The translations under genes and the position numbers were made by a program. A stretch of 11,967 nucleotides of DNA, from assembly GCA_964589635.1 (NCBI GenBank), contig CAZPRI010000021.1:1-11967 (forward strand), written 5' to 3'. The notes beneath the pieces were generated by a model. The model made no database searches, was not told where the DNA came from, and saw only the letters and a program-made list of their open reading frames with translations. Of the stretch, positions 5,351 through 10,480 are shown piece by piece. Source of the DNA: CAZUCU01 sp964589635. Lineage in GTDB: Bacteria; Patescibacteriota; Minisyncoccia; Phycocordibacterales; JAACPR01. Position 1 is the first letter of the stretch; each line of letters opens with the position of its first letter.

Positions 5351-6352
5351 ATGAGTTCATCTGTTTTATTAAATAAATTTACAAAACTTTTTCCATTACC
5401 AAAATCATTATCTTTCGATTTTGTTGGGATTAATATTTGTAAATATTCAATTAAGGTCATGAAGCTTAGTGATAGTAAGTTTGGAAAGACGCCTGTAAAA
5501 TTCAAAGAATATCCTCTTGATGGGAAGTGTGAATTAATGGATTTAAATCCTAAATATGAAAATTGTGAAGAGGTGAAAGAAGTTTTGAGGGAGGTAAAAA
5601 AAGATTTTAATGTCCAGTATGTAAACGTTTCTATTCCTGAAGTAAGGACTTATGTATACAAAACAAAACTACCAAGTAGTGTTGGCGAAAATATTGCAGA
5701 GGCAATACTATTTTCTTTGGACGAAAATGTACCCCTAAGGCCGGAAGATGTTCTTGTTGATTATTTTGTGGTTTCAGTGATGGATGATGAAATAGAGGTT
5801 GTGGTTACAGCAGTTTCAAGAGAAATTATCGAATTGTATACTATTCTTTTTGAAGAATCAGGACTTGACCCAATTTCGTTTGAGCCAGAGACTCATGCTA
5901 TTGCAAGAGGGATAATTAATAATGAGGACACTTCTCAATATGTCCTTTTGAATATTGATCCGTGCTTATCAAATATTGCCATTATTGAAAAAGGAATTGT
6001 TCAATATACTCAGACAGTATCTCCTACGAGTCGTGATTTCGAGGAAGGTTTTGATGAAGAAAAAACAAAAACACTAAAGGAAGAAATAAATAAGATAATT
6101 ATTTATTGGGAAACCACACTTTCTAATTCCTTCGGGAAAAGGGATTCTCTGAAGACTCTATACATTGTAGGTGATCTACCTCAAACAAATGACCTGATTA
6201 ATTACTTAGAGAAGAATCTCTCTCTTAATGTGAAGAAAGCAAATGTATGGACTAATTGTTTCAGTTTAGATGATTATATTCCAAAAATAAAAGCATTAGA
6301 ATCTTTAAGGTATGCTACTGCAATAGGTTTGGCATTAAAGAGAATAAAATAA
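5351..6352 (+). CDS. pilM: Type IV pilus assembly protein PilM
   Basis: A 333-residue cytoplasmic actin-like ATPase-fold protein that anchors the pilus inner-membrane platform through the PilN N-terminus. Recognisable parts: the first beta hairpin 'DFVGINICKYSIKVMKL' (23-39), 'NVSIPEVRTYVYKTKLP' (92-108), 'SFEPETHAIAR' (176-186), the second phosphate region 'LLNIDPCLSNIAII' (199-212) and the terminal 'YATAIGLALKRI' (321-332). In typical PilM the second phosphate loop reads D-I/L-G; here it is 'IDPC' without the glycine, and the 'GG' of the adenosine motif is 'VGD' (273-275), so nucleotide binding may be weakened. First gene of a four-gene operon, with only 3 nt to pilN. No Shine-Dalgarno. Confidence 0.85.
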   Translation: MSSSVLLNKFTKLFPLPKSLSFDFVGINICKYSIKVMKLSDSKFGKTPVKFKEYPLDGKCELMDLNPKYENCEEVKEVLREVKKDFNVQYVNVSIPEVRTYVYKTKLPSSVGENIAEAILFSLDENVPLRPEDVLVDYFVVSVMDDEIEVVVTAVSREIIELYTILFEESGLDPISFEPETHAIARGIINNEDTSQYVLLNIDPCLSNIAIIEKGIVQYTQTVSPTSRDFEEGFDEEKTKTLKEEINKIIIYWETTLSNSFGKRDSLKTLYIVGDLPQTNDLINYLEKNLSLNVKKANVWTNCFSLDDYIPKIKALESLRYATAIGLALKRIK

Positions 6353-6355
6353 TTT

Positions 6356-6889
6356 ATGACAACCATACTTCCAGAAAAAAATAAAAAGAAGATTAAGAGA
6401 AACTACATGATAGGATTTGTTTCAAAGTTAGTTTTTGCGTTAATGGTGATTTCTTTTGTTTGGTTAGTTATGGAAGGAACACTTTACTATATTATTAACT
6501 TGGAAAAAGATATTTTGTCTGAAGAAGTAGAAGATCAAAATCAGAAGGAAAAAAATGATTTAATAAATGAATACAAAGAACTTTTGAGAGATGTAAAAAA
6601 TTCCTCAGAATTATTTAACCTGGATTTAGAATCGAGAGTAGAAATTATAGACTTTGTATTTACAGCCAAGACTCCTCGGGTATTTATTAATTCTGTATCA
6701 ATAGAAAAAGGGGAGACAGTAACCTTTGTTGGTATCGGAGGTATCGCAGATAATAGAGAATCATTATCAAATCTAAAGGATACCTTGGATCAAAGCGTTG
6801 AGGTTGAGCAGGTCGATTTACCTGTTTCTTCATTTACAAAAACTTTTGATATACCTTTTACGATAACGTTTATATATAAATATGAGTAA
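6356..6889 (+). CDS. pilN: Type IV pilus assembly protein PilN-like
   Basis: The 177-residue protein has a short basic cytoplasmic tail (1-17), one membrane helix (about 19-47), a coiled-coil-like Glu/Lys-rich stretch (about 48-90) and an extracytoplasmic alpha/beta domain with 'PRVFINSVSIEKGETVTFVGIGGIADNRESLSNLKDTL' (about 109-145, read across shorter motifs), the ferredoxin-like fold of fimbrial assembly PilN. The residues just after the start ('TTILPEK') fit the conserved N-terminal PilM-binding segment ('INLLP' in classical PilN), which supports ATG 6356. It follows pilM by 3 nt and overlaps pilO by 8 nt. Together these make the inner-membrane alignment platform of a type IV pilus or competence pseudopilus. 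Confidence 0.78.
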   Translation: MTTILPEKNKKKIKRNYMIGFVSKLVFALMVISFVWLVMEGTLYYIINLEKDILSEEVEDQNQKEKNDLINEYKELLRDVKNSSELFNLDLESRVEIIDFVFTAKTPRVFINSVSIEKGETVTFVGIGGIADNRESLSNLKDTLDQSVEVEQVDLPVSSFTKTFDIPFTITFIYKYE

Positions 6890-7400
6890 TCAATCAAAAC
6901 AACTTATTCTGTTTTTAATCATAACCATTGTTGTTATTGGTACCTTAGTATTTGTAAATAGTGCAAATGAAAAACAGAAAACCGAACTATTTCAGCTTAG
7001 AAAAAATATAGAGAGTTATGGTTTGCTTCCTTCAAACTCTGAAATAGAAAAAAAGATTGAACACCTAAATAAAGAAAAAATAATTTTTGAGCCGTATTTG
7101 TTTGATATAGAAAAACCTCTTTTATTCATAGAAAAAATCGAAGAGACTGCAAAGAGTCATAATGTTTCTGTGTCCGTTGAAAATCCAGAGACTGTAAGGT
7201 TTGATGAAAAATCTTCAAACGGGCAGATATCTTTAGATGTTGTTTCTACAGGTAATCTAGAAGACCTAAGAAATTTTCTTGAAGAAATAGAAAATTTTCA
7301 AAGAGAAGTTGAGACTAATTCTGTAAGATTATCAAAAATTGAGACCGAAGAAGGAAGCACGTGGAGAATTATGTTTAGTATAATTGGAAAAGCAAAATAA
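6882..7400 (+). CDS. pilO: Type IV pilus assembly protein PilO-like
   Basis: 172 residues: one N-terminal membrane helix (about 8-26), a coiled coil (about 28-70) with 'LFQLRKNIESYGLLPSNSEIEKKIEHLNKEK', and a C-terminal ferredoxin-like domain (about 85-170) with 'ISLDVVSTGNLEDLRNFLEEIENF', typical of PilO. It should heterodimerise with PilN outside the membrane. Its start lies inside pilN (8-nt overlap) and its stop is followed one base later by the next ATG. Assignment rests on topology, order and the 'F-x-G-x-x-x-x-L-x-x-F-L-x-x-[IL]' type motif; sequence conservation in this family is low. Confidence 0.75.
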   Translation: MSNQSKQLILFLIITIVVIGTLVFVNSANEKQKTELFQLRKNIESYGLLPSNSEIEKKIEHLNKEKIIFEPYLFDIEKPLLFIEKIEETAKSHNVSVSVENPETVRFDEKSSNGQISLDVVSTGNLEDLRNFLEEIENFQREVETNSVRLSKIETEEGSTWRIMFSIIGKAK

Positions 7401-7401
7401 T

Positions 7402-7749
7402 ATGGCAATTAGTAATAAAAAAGACGATTTAAAAAAGTATCAGAACCATAGAAGGGAAAGAATTTCCGTTTTTGGATTATCTGCAGATTTTGACTGGTTT
7501 ATGCTAAACCTGACAGCATTTATTTTGATTGTGATTGTTTTTGTCTTTTCAATACGAGAAATCAGATATACTATGACATATCAGCCGGGACCTGATTCTA
7601 CAACACAAACATTGTTGAACGACAAAAAAACACTTGAAACAATAGATGGGATCAATAGTAAATTTTCAAAAGAGCAGGAAGATACAGATGTTGATATTCA
7701 AGAAAGTGAAGAAACTTTAGAAGAAGAAATAGTAAACACAGAAGAGTAA
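7402..7749 (+). CDS. Small bitopic membrane protein, last gene of pil operon
   Basis: I chose ATG 7402, one base after the pilO stop; the longer frame from TTG 7384 overlaps pilO for no reason. The 115-residue product has a basic N-terminal tail (5-20, 'KKDDLKKYQNHRRER'), one membrane helix (about 34-51) and a C-terminal tail that becomes strongly acidic (91-115). I do not recognise a family. It occupies the slot where pilP lies in Gram-negative operons but lacks a lipoprotein signal and the beta domain of PilP. Its position and tight coupling suggest a lineage-specific component of the pilus platform (inference). Confidence 0.7.
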   Translation: MAISNKKDDLKKYQNHRRERISVFGLSADFDWFMLNLTAFILIVIVFVFSIREIRYTMTYQPGPDSTTQTLLNDKKTLETIDGINSKFSKEQEDTDVDIQESEETLEEEIVNTEE

Positions 7750-7778
7750 TTGACTAAAAAGCTTTCTGCTGTTATTTT
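7750..7778 (+). promoter_or_regulatory. Promoter of tRNA-Arg
   Basis: TTGACT (7750-7755), a 17-bp spacer and TATTTT (7773-7778), ending about 25 nt before the mature tRNA. It begins directly at the stop codon of the pil operon, where I see no terminator, so the operon may read into the tRNA. Confidence 0.7.
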
Positions 7779-7803
7779 ACTTGGTACCAGGAGTAAATAT
7801 TTT

Positions 7804-7875
7804 GCTCCCGTAGTTCAATGGATAGAACGAGAGACTTCTAATCTCTAGATGGGGGTTCGATTCCCTCCGGGAGCA
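7804..7875 (+). tRNA. tRNA-Arg(UCU)
   Basis: Acceptor GCTCCCG/CGGGAGC, D stem GTTC/GAAC, anticodon arm AGAGA-CTTCTAA-TCTCT (anticodon TCT), T arm GGGGG-TTCGATT-CCCTC and discriminator A are all intact. CCA is not encoded. It reads AGA/AGG, the codons favoured for arginine in this A-rich genome. Confidence 0.95.
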
Positions 7876-7886
7876 CAATGTAAATT

Positions 7887-7926
7887 AAAACAAAAAAACC
7901 GTCCCTTTTGTGGCGGTTTTTGTTTT
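7887..7926. terminator. Bidirectional terminator between tRNA-Arg and the minus-strand gene
   Basis: AAAACAAAAA..ACCG (7887-7901) pairs with CGGTTTTTGTTTT (7914-7926) with small bulges; an inner CC/GG pair closes the loop. Each strand has a T-run after the stem (seven T in the minus direction). Its place between two convergent units supports the reality of the minus-strand gene. Confidence 0.75.
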
Positions 7927-7982
7927 ATAATGCGATACAAAAATTATATGAAAAATAAATTATAGACATCGGGAAACTTCAT

Positions 7983-8279
7983 TTATTCAGTGGGGCACTG
8001 AATTGTTGTAGCAAATTCTGCAATTCTTTTTCTGCGCAAGAGTTCCTTGAAATATTCTTCTCTAACTTTTTTTGGAAGATGATAGCAGAATTTTTTAAAT
8101 CTAAGATCTAGGTGTGACGGGTCACTGGGGATCATTTTATTTTTCCAATGACTATACTTTAGTAATGAAATTTTCTCTCCAATAAATTTTTCAATTTCTT
8201 CATACAAAAAATCAAATAAACTAAAGTATAAAGAGTAGATTTGAATAATAGTAATTTGTCTATGTGCTTCTGTGTTCAT
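7983..8279 (-). CDS. Small hypothetical protein
   Basis: A 98-residue unrecognised protein, without signal peptide or cysteine pattern. It has an amphipathic, aromatic-rich first part ('YSLYFSLFDFLYEEIEKFIG', about 15-34) and a basic helix ('KKVREEYFKELLRRKRIAEF', about 70-89), a natural-looking amino-acid mix. There is no Shine-Dalgarno. A -10-like TATGAT (minus strand, 8299-8294) is 14 nt before the ATG. It converges on tRNA-Arg across a bidirectional terminator and is divergent from tRNA-Val. No plus-strand alternative of any quality overlaps it. Confidence 0.55.
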   Translation of the reverse strand: MNTEAHRQITIIQIYSLYFSLFDFLYEEIEKFIGEKISLLKYSHWKNKMIPSDPSHLDLRFKKFCYHLPKKVREEYFKELLRRKRIAEFATTIQCPTE

Positions 8280-8308
8280 TCTGATACGAGATTATCATAT
8301 GTTTTTTC

Positions 8309-8362
8309 GTTGCACAATCTATCCTCATGTGTTGCATGATTTATATATAAAAACATGTTGCA
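8309..8362. promoter_or_regulatory. Three GTTGCA repeats in a divergent intergenic region
   Basis: GTTGCA occurs at 8309, 8331 and 8357, the last overlapping the tRNA-Val -35. Spacings of 22 and 26 bp are close to two helical turns. They could be sites for a regulator of the divergent minus-strand gene and tRNA-Val, or chance in AT-rich DNA. Confidence 0.25.
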
Positions 8363-8385
8363 AATTAGAAATTATTTGCTATTCT
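8358..8385 (+). promoter_or_regulatory. Promoter of tRNA-Val unit
   Basis: TTGCAA (8358-8363), a 16-bp spacer and TATTCT (8380-8385). Transcription would start near 8392 and include the partial tRNA copy at 8415 before the intact tRNA at 8474. Confidence 0.5.
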
Positions 8386-8406
8386 TTCATAGTTGAGGAG
8401 TATAGA

Positions 8407-8426
8407 AGAAGGAAGGGCGATTAGCT
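8407..8426 (+). repeat. 20-bp direct repeat, copy in the tRNA-Val leader
   Basis: Identical to 8466-8485 (59-bp period). It includes 8 nt of leader and the first 12 nt of tRNA-Val; similarity continues with small changes to the anticodon arm. Confidence 0.95.
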
Positions 8427-8465
8427 GCAGTTGGCACTAAAAGCCAACCCGTTTAAAACGGGATG
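8415..8465 (+). pseudogene. Partial tRNA-Val copy (5' half) in the leader
   Basis: It starts with the acceptor strand GGGCGAT and aligns with tRNA-Val to the end of the anticodon arm; T arm and 3' acceptor strand are missing. The D region is changed so that TTGGC (8431-8435) pairs with GCCAA (8443-8447) around a 7-nt loop. Directly after it CCCG (8448-8451) pairs with CGGG (8459-8462) around the seven-base loop TTTAAAA, giving an apparent anticodon TAA instead of TAC. Perfect stems in both arms are more than expected from free decay, so it may be a structured leader rather than a dead gene. Confidence 0.6.
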
Positions 8466-8485
8466 AGAAGGAAGGGCGATTAGCT
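8466..8485 (+). repeat. 20-bp direct repeat, copy at the intact tRNA-Val 5' end
   Basis: Second copy of 8407-8426. Confidence 0.95.
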
Positions 8486-8547
8486 CAGTTGGCTAGAGCA
8501 ACCCGTTTACACCGGGTAGGCCAGGGGTTCGAGTCCCTTATCGCCCA
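8474..8547 (+). tRNA. tRNA-Val(UAC)
   Basis: Acceptor GGGCGAT/ATCGCCC, D stem GCTC/GAGC, anticodon arm ACCCG-TTTACAC-CGGGT (anticodon TAC), T arm AGGGG-TTCGAGT-CCCTT and discriminator A are complete. CCA is not encoded. It is the only full tRNA in a cluster of three partial or complete copies and is followed by its own terminator hairpin. Confidence 0.95.
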
Positions 8548-8554
8548 CATAAAA
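8530..8554 (+). repeat. 25-bp direct repeat, copy at the intact tRNA-Val 3' end
   Basis: Covers the end of the T loop, the 3' acceptor strand and 7 nt of trailer; identical to 8715-8739 (185-bp period). Confidence 0.95.
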
Positions 8555-8595
8555 TAAAAGATCCCAGTACGATAGTGCTGGGTGATTTTATTTTA
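8550..8595 (+). terminator. Hairpin terminator after tRNA-Val
   Basis: TAAAATAAAA (8550-8559) pairs with 8586-8595 and CCCAGTAC (8563-8570) with GTGCTGGG (8575-8582) around GATA; a 3-nt internal loop lies between. The single wobble is U-G on the plus strand (A-C on the minus), which fits plus-strand transcription. The T-rich 3' arm gives the release signal. Confidence 0.7.
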
Positions 8596-8739
8596 GTGGA
8601 AGAGATAAGGACGAGAAAGACGGAGACCTAGGGCCCCTGAATCCGTAACTTGTGGAGGATCTGGGATGGACGAGTCGGGGTCGCGAAAATTTTCTTTGAA
8701 AAATTATTTGTGACCGAGTCCCTTATCGCCCACATAAAA
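8596..8739 (+). other. GC-richer segment ending in a copy of the tRNA-Val 3' end
   Basis: After the terminator comes purine-rich, GC-richer sequence (29 of 60 G or C in 8641-8700) with no open frame longer than about 20 codons. It holds a weak stem ACGGA/TCCGT around GGGCCC. It ends with GGGG, a hairpin whose arms begin GGTCGC and end GTGACC (about 8678-8714), then the copied tRNA-Val 3' end (8715-8739). Read as RNA, this is a T arm (GGGG ... CCC) whose loop has been enlarged by the hairpin, plus the acceptor strand ATCGCCC-A. It could be the missing 3' half of the partial copy at 8415, separated from it by the intact tRNA, or an att-like remnant. Confidence 0.4.
8715..8739 (+). repeat. 25-bp direct repeat, downstream copy of tRNA-Val 3' end
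   Basis: Identical to 8530-8554. A repeat of a tRNA 3' end downstream of the intact gene is the classical look of an attachment site, but no integrase is present in the 160 bp between the copies. Confidence 0.95.
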
Positions 8740-8777
8740 AAGTTTGTAAAAGATTTCTAATCTGTTAGTTTGTATGA

Positions 8778-9503
8778 ATGAATATAGAAATAATTAAGCA
8801 AACAAAAGACTATTTGGTTTTAAATAAACCATCAGGTATTTCTATGCACAAAGACGGAAAGAGAGAAGAGTATACTCTTGCGGACTGGCTACTTGAGAAT
8901 TTTCCAGAAACAGAAGGGATCGGAGAAAATCTTGTTACTAGTGAAGGGATAGAAATACAGAAACCCGGAATTGTTCATAGACTTGATAAAGATACTTCTG
9001 GAATAGTTTTAGTAACTTTAAATCAAGATGCGTATGAATATTTCAAAGCTCAGTTTAAAGACAGGGAAATACGAAAAATGTATCGCCTTTTTGCTTACGG
9101 AAACATAAGAGAAGATATTTTGCGAATAGATGCTTCAATTGGAAAAGATAAGAATGATTTTAGAAAAAGAACAACACGAAACCCAAGAGGAAAGACGAGG
9201 GATGCAATCACTAATGTAAGAGTTTTGACCAGAGGTAAAGATAAAGACGAACCTTTTGTTTTTGTGGAGGCGAGACCACGTACAGGGAGAATGCATCAGA
9301 TTAGGGTTCATATGAGACATATAAGCTCCCCAATTGTCTGTGATAGGCTATACTCACCAAAGAGAAAACCACTACTAGGATTCAGCAGATTAGCACTACA
9401 TGCGAGAGAATTAATTTTTAAAGATATGTATGGAGTAGAAGAGATTTTGATTGCTCAATATCCTGAAGATTTTGACAATGCTATAAAAAGTCTTGATATT
9501 TAA
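8778..9503 (+). CDS. RluA-family pseudouridine synthase
   Basis: The 241-residue enzyme isomerises uridine to pseudouridine in rRNA or tRNA. The catalytic motif 'HRLDKDTSG' is at 67-75 with nucleophile Asp70; 'RPRTGRMHQIRVHM' (166-179) and 'LALHA' (204-208) are the further RluA landmarks. The N-terminal 'YLVLNKPSGISMH' (12-24) is the usual first strand. There is no S4 RNA-binding domain, so it is the short RluA/RluC-catalytic-only type; which uridine it modifies cannot be told. An insertion rich in Lys/Arg (about 121-142) may contact RNA. I chose ATG 8778; ATG 8774 four bases earlier is in another phase and stops quickly. It lies 27 nt before rplS, so the two may be cotranscribed. Confidence 0.9.
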   Translation: MNIEIIKQTKDYLVLNKPSGISMHKDGKREEYTLADWLLENFPETEGIGENLVTSEGIEIQKPGIVHRLDKDTSGIVLVTLNQDAYEYFKAQFKDREIRKMYRLFAYGNIREDILRIDASIGKDKNDFRKRTTRNPRGKTRDAITNVRVLTRGKDKDEPFVFVEARPRTGRMHQIRVHMRHISSPIVCDRLYSPKRKPLLGFSRLALHARELIFKDMYGVEEILIAQYPEDFDNAIKSLDI

Positions 9504-9510
9504 TAGTGTG

Positions 9511-9516
9511 TATGAT
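9511..9516 (+). promoter_or_regulatory. -10-like box before rplS
   Basis: TATGAT (9511-9516) is 14 nt before the rplS ATG, allowing a leader of about 7 nt. No -35 match and no Shine-Dalgarno. rplS may therefore have a promoter of its own besides read-through from the synthase gene. Confidence 0.35.
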
Positions 9517-9530
9517 AAATTAGCGAGACT

Positions 9531-10028
9531 ATGGAAAACGTAATAACACCAGTAGATATAAAAACAAGAAAGGGTTTGGACCTAAGAACAGGAGATACTG
9601 TTAAGGTTTTTCAAAAAATCCAAGAAAAAGGTAAGACTAGACTTCAAGCCTTTGAAGGTCTTGTGCTTGCAAGAAAGCATGGAACAGAAGCTGGAGCTAC
9701 TTTTACCGTAAGAAGAGATGCTAATGGGTATGGTGTAGAAAAGATTTTCCCACTTTATTCTCCAATGATCGACAAGATTGAAATCATTAAAAGATCAAAG
9801 ACTAGAACAAGTAAGTTGTACTATGTAAGAGACAAGGCTTTGAAAGAGGTTAAGAAGAGATTCAAGATGATCTTCATGAAACATTCAACTGAAGACCTTA
9901 AAGAAGAAGAAAAACCAGAAGTTGAGGAAAAAGCTGAAGAGGTTGTTGAAACTCCAGTAGAAGAAAATAAAGACGAGGTTGTAGAAGAAAAAGTAGAAGC
10001 TACAGAAGAATTAGAAGATAATAAATAA
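9531..10028 (+). CDS. rplS: 50S ribosomal protein L19 with acidic C-terminal tail
   Basis: Residues 1-118 are a standard bL19: 'GDTVKVFQKI.EKGKTRLQAFEGLVLARK' (21-49), 'TFTVRR..NGYGVEKIFPLYSPMIDKIEIIKR' (57-88) and 'SKLYYVR' (94-100). L19 sits at the subunit interface near the 30S bridges. Bacterial L19 normally ends near residue 115; here a further 45 residues follow, 22 of them Glu or Asp by my count, with repeated 'VEEK' and 'VVE' elements and no hydrophobic core, so it is probably disordered. The tail keeps the low-GC style of the gene and ends at a strong terminator, so it is not an assembly accident. Its role is unknown; binding of Mg2+ or a basic partner is possible. Confidence 0.95.
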   Translation: MENVITPVDIKTRKGLDLRTGDTVKVFQKIQEKGKTRLQAFEGLVLARKHGTEAGATFTVRRDANGYGVEKIFPLYSPMIDKIEIIKRSKTRTSKLYYVRDKALKEVKKRFKMIFMKHSTEDLKEEEKPEVEEKAEEVVETPVEENKDEVVEEKVEATEELEDNK

Positions 10029-10029
10029 T

Positions 10030-10061
10030 AAAAAGCGGCGACCTTCGGTCGCCGCTTTTTT
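10030..10061 (+). terminator. Terminator of rplS with UUCG tetraloop
   Basis: AAAAAGCGGCGACC (10030-10043), tetraloop TTCG closed by C-G, GGTCGCCGCTTTTT (10048-10061). Confidence 0.93.
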
Positions 10062-10066
10062 AAACT

Positions 10067-10097
10067 AAGGCCCGATTGTTTTACAATCGGGCCTTTT
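10067..10097. terminator. Second hairpin after rplS
   Basis: AAGGCCCGATTGT (10067-10079), TTT loop, ACAATCGGGCCTT (10083-10095), then two further T. It backs up the first terminator on the plus strand; as a stem it could also stop minus-strand transcripts from the following gap, though its T-run is poor in that direction. Confidence 0.75.
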
Positions 10098-10194
10098 ATG
10101 TCACAACGCAGAATCAATAATTCTGGCCGAGGGAGCTAGCCTCGGATACCGCTGGTCCGTCGAACTCAGCAGTTGATACAACTAGAACTCCTTT

Positions 10195-10329
10195 CTATGC
10201 AAAACGTAGGGAGTGGTATTCCCTGTGTTGAGCGTTGGTAATCTTTCTAAGCAGACGTTCGGAATTTATTCCCTTTCTTTCATTCCGTAGTCTGAACATG
10301 AGTAGTCTTTGTCGGCGTTTACTCCTCAT
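10195..10329 (-). CDS. Possible small basic protein (44 aa)
   Basis: On the minus strand an ATG at 10329, preceded by AAGGA at good distance (7 nt, rare in this window), opens 44 codons ending at TAG: 'MRSKRRQRLLMFRLRNERKG...' and on to 'HREYHSLRFA'. It is rich in Arg and Lys. The minus strand is purine-rich here, as coding strands are in this genome. Against it: it is short, unrecognised, and overlaps hairpins that favour a plus-strand RNA. The two readings exclude or regulate each other. Confidence 0.25.
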   Translation of the reverse strand: MRSKRRQRLLMFRLRNERKGINSERLLRKITNAQHREYHSLRFA

Positions 10330-10393
10330 TGACTATTCCTTCCCTTTCGATCTGATTGTGCATTTTTTTCATTGTGCAATTTCTGTCGGTTTT

Positions 10394-10421
10394 CTCTTTT
10401 GTCTCAAAGAGCCTTCTTTTT
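10394..10421 (+). terminator. Weak terminator-like hairpin
   Basis: CTCTTT (10394-10399) and AAAGAG (10406-10411) form a 6-bp stem followed by CCTTCTTTTT. Weak because the stem is short and AT-rich. Confidence 0.35.
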
Positions 10422-10434
10422 CAATAGACTACTT

Positions 10435-10450
10435 TTGAAATAAATTTCAA
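10435..10450. promoter_or_regulatory. Palindrome upstream of the sigma factor gene
   Basis: TTGAAAT-AA-ATTTCAA is a perfect 7-bp inverted repeat, 31 bp before the sigma factor ATG. It could be an operator. Between it and the gene lie TTGATT (10452-10457) and TATATC (10473-10478) with a 15-bp spacer, a poor promoter match ending 2 nt before the ATG. Confidence 0.3.
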
Positions 10451-10480
10451 TTTGATTCGTACTAATGTAGTGTATATCCC

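Larger units (their letters stand above)
10101..10421 (+). ncRNA. Candidate structured RNA in a gene-free gap
   Basis: No convincing protein gene lies here. Successive hairpins are CAGAAT/ATTCTG (10109-10125), CCGAGG/CCTCGG (10127-10145), AGTTG/CAACT (10171-10183), AACGTAGGGA/TCCCTGTGTT (10203-10229), CGGAAT/ATTCCG (10260-10287) and GAGTAGTC/GACTATTC (10300-10338). The fourth contains two and the sixth one G-U pair, which would be A-C mismatches on the other strand, so a plus-strand RNA is favoured. A weak terminator-like hairpin with a T-rich tail closes the stretch (10394-10421). GC is high for this genome (30 of 60 in 10141-10200). It does not show the conserved motifs of RNase P RNA, SRP RNA or tmRNA that I know. 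No clear promoter was found. It could instead be a long leader of the sigma gene. Confidence 0.35.

Noticed and set aside
8530..8739. Integrated phage or island bounded by tRNA 3'-end att sites
   Set aside because: The repeats enclose only 160 bp with no integrase or cargo; at most a remnant.
8415..8740. Group I intron or tmRNA in the tRNA-Val locus
   Set aside because: The inner tRNA is complete and uninterrupted. No intron core motif, tag-peptide frame or tmRNA-like 5' end is visible.
10235..10438. 67-codon plus-strand open frame
   Set aside because: Needs a TTG start, is pyrimidine-rich unlike the coding strands here, and reads as Phe/Ser/Leu-rich low-quality protein overlapping the hairpins.
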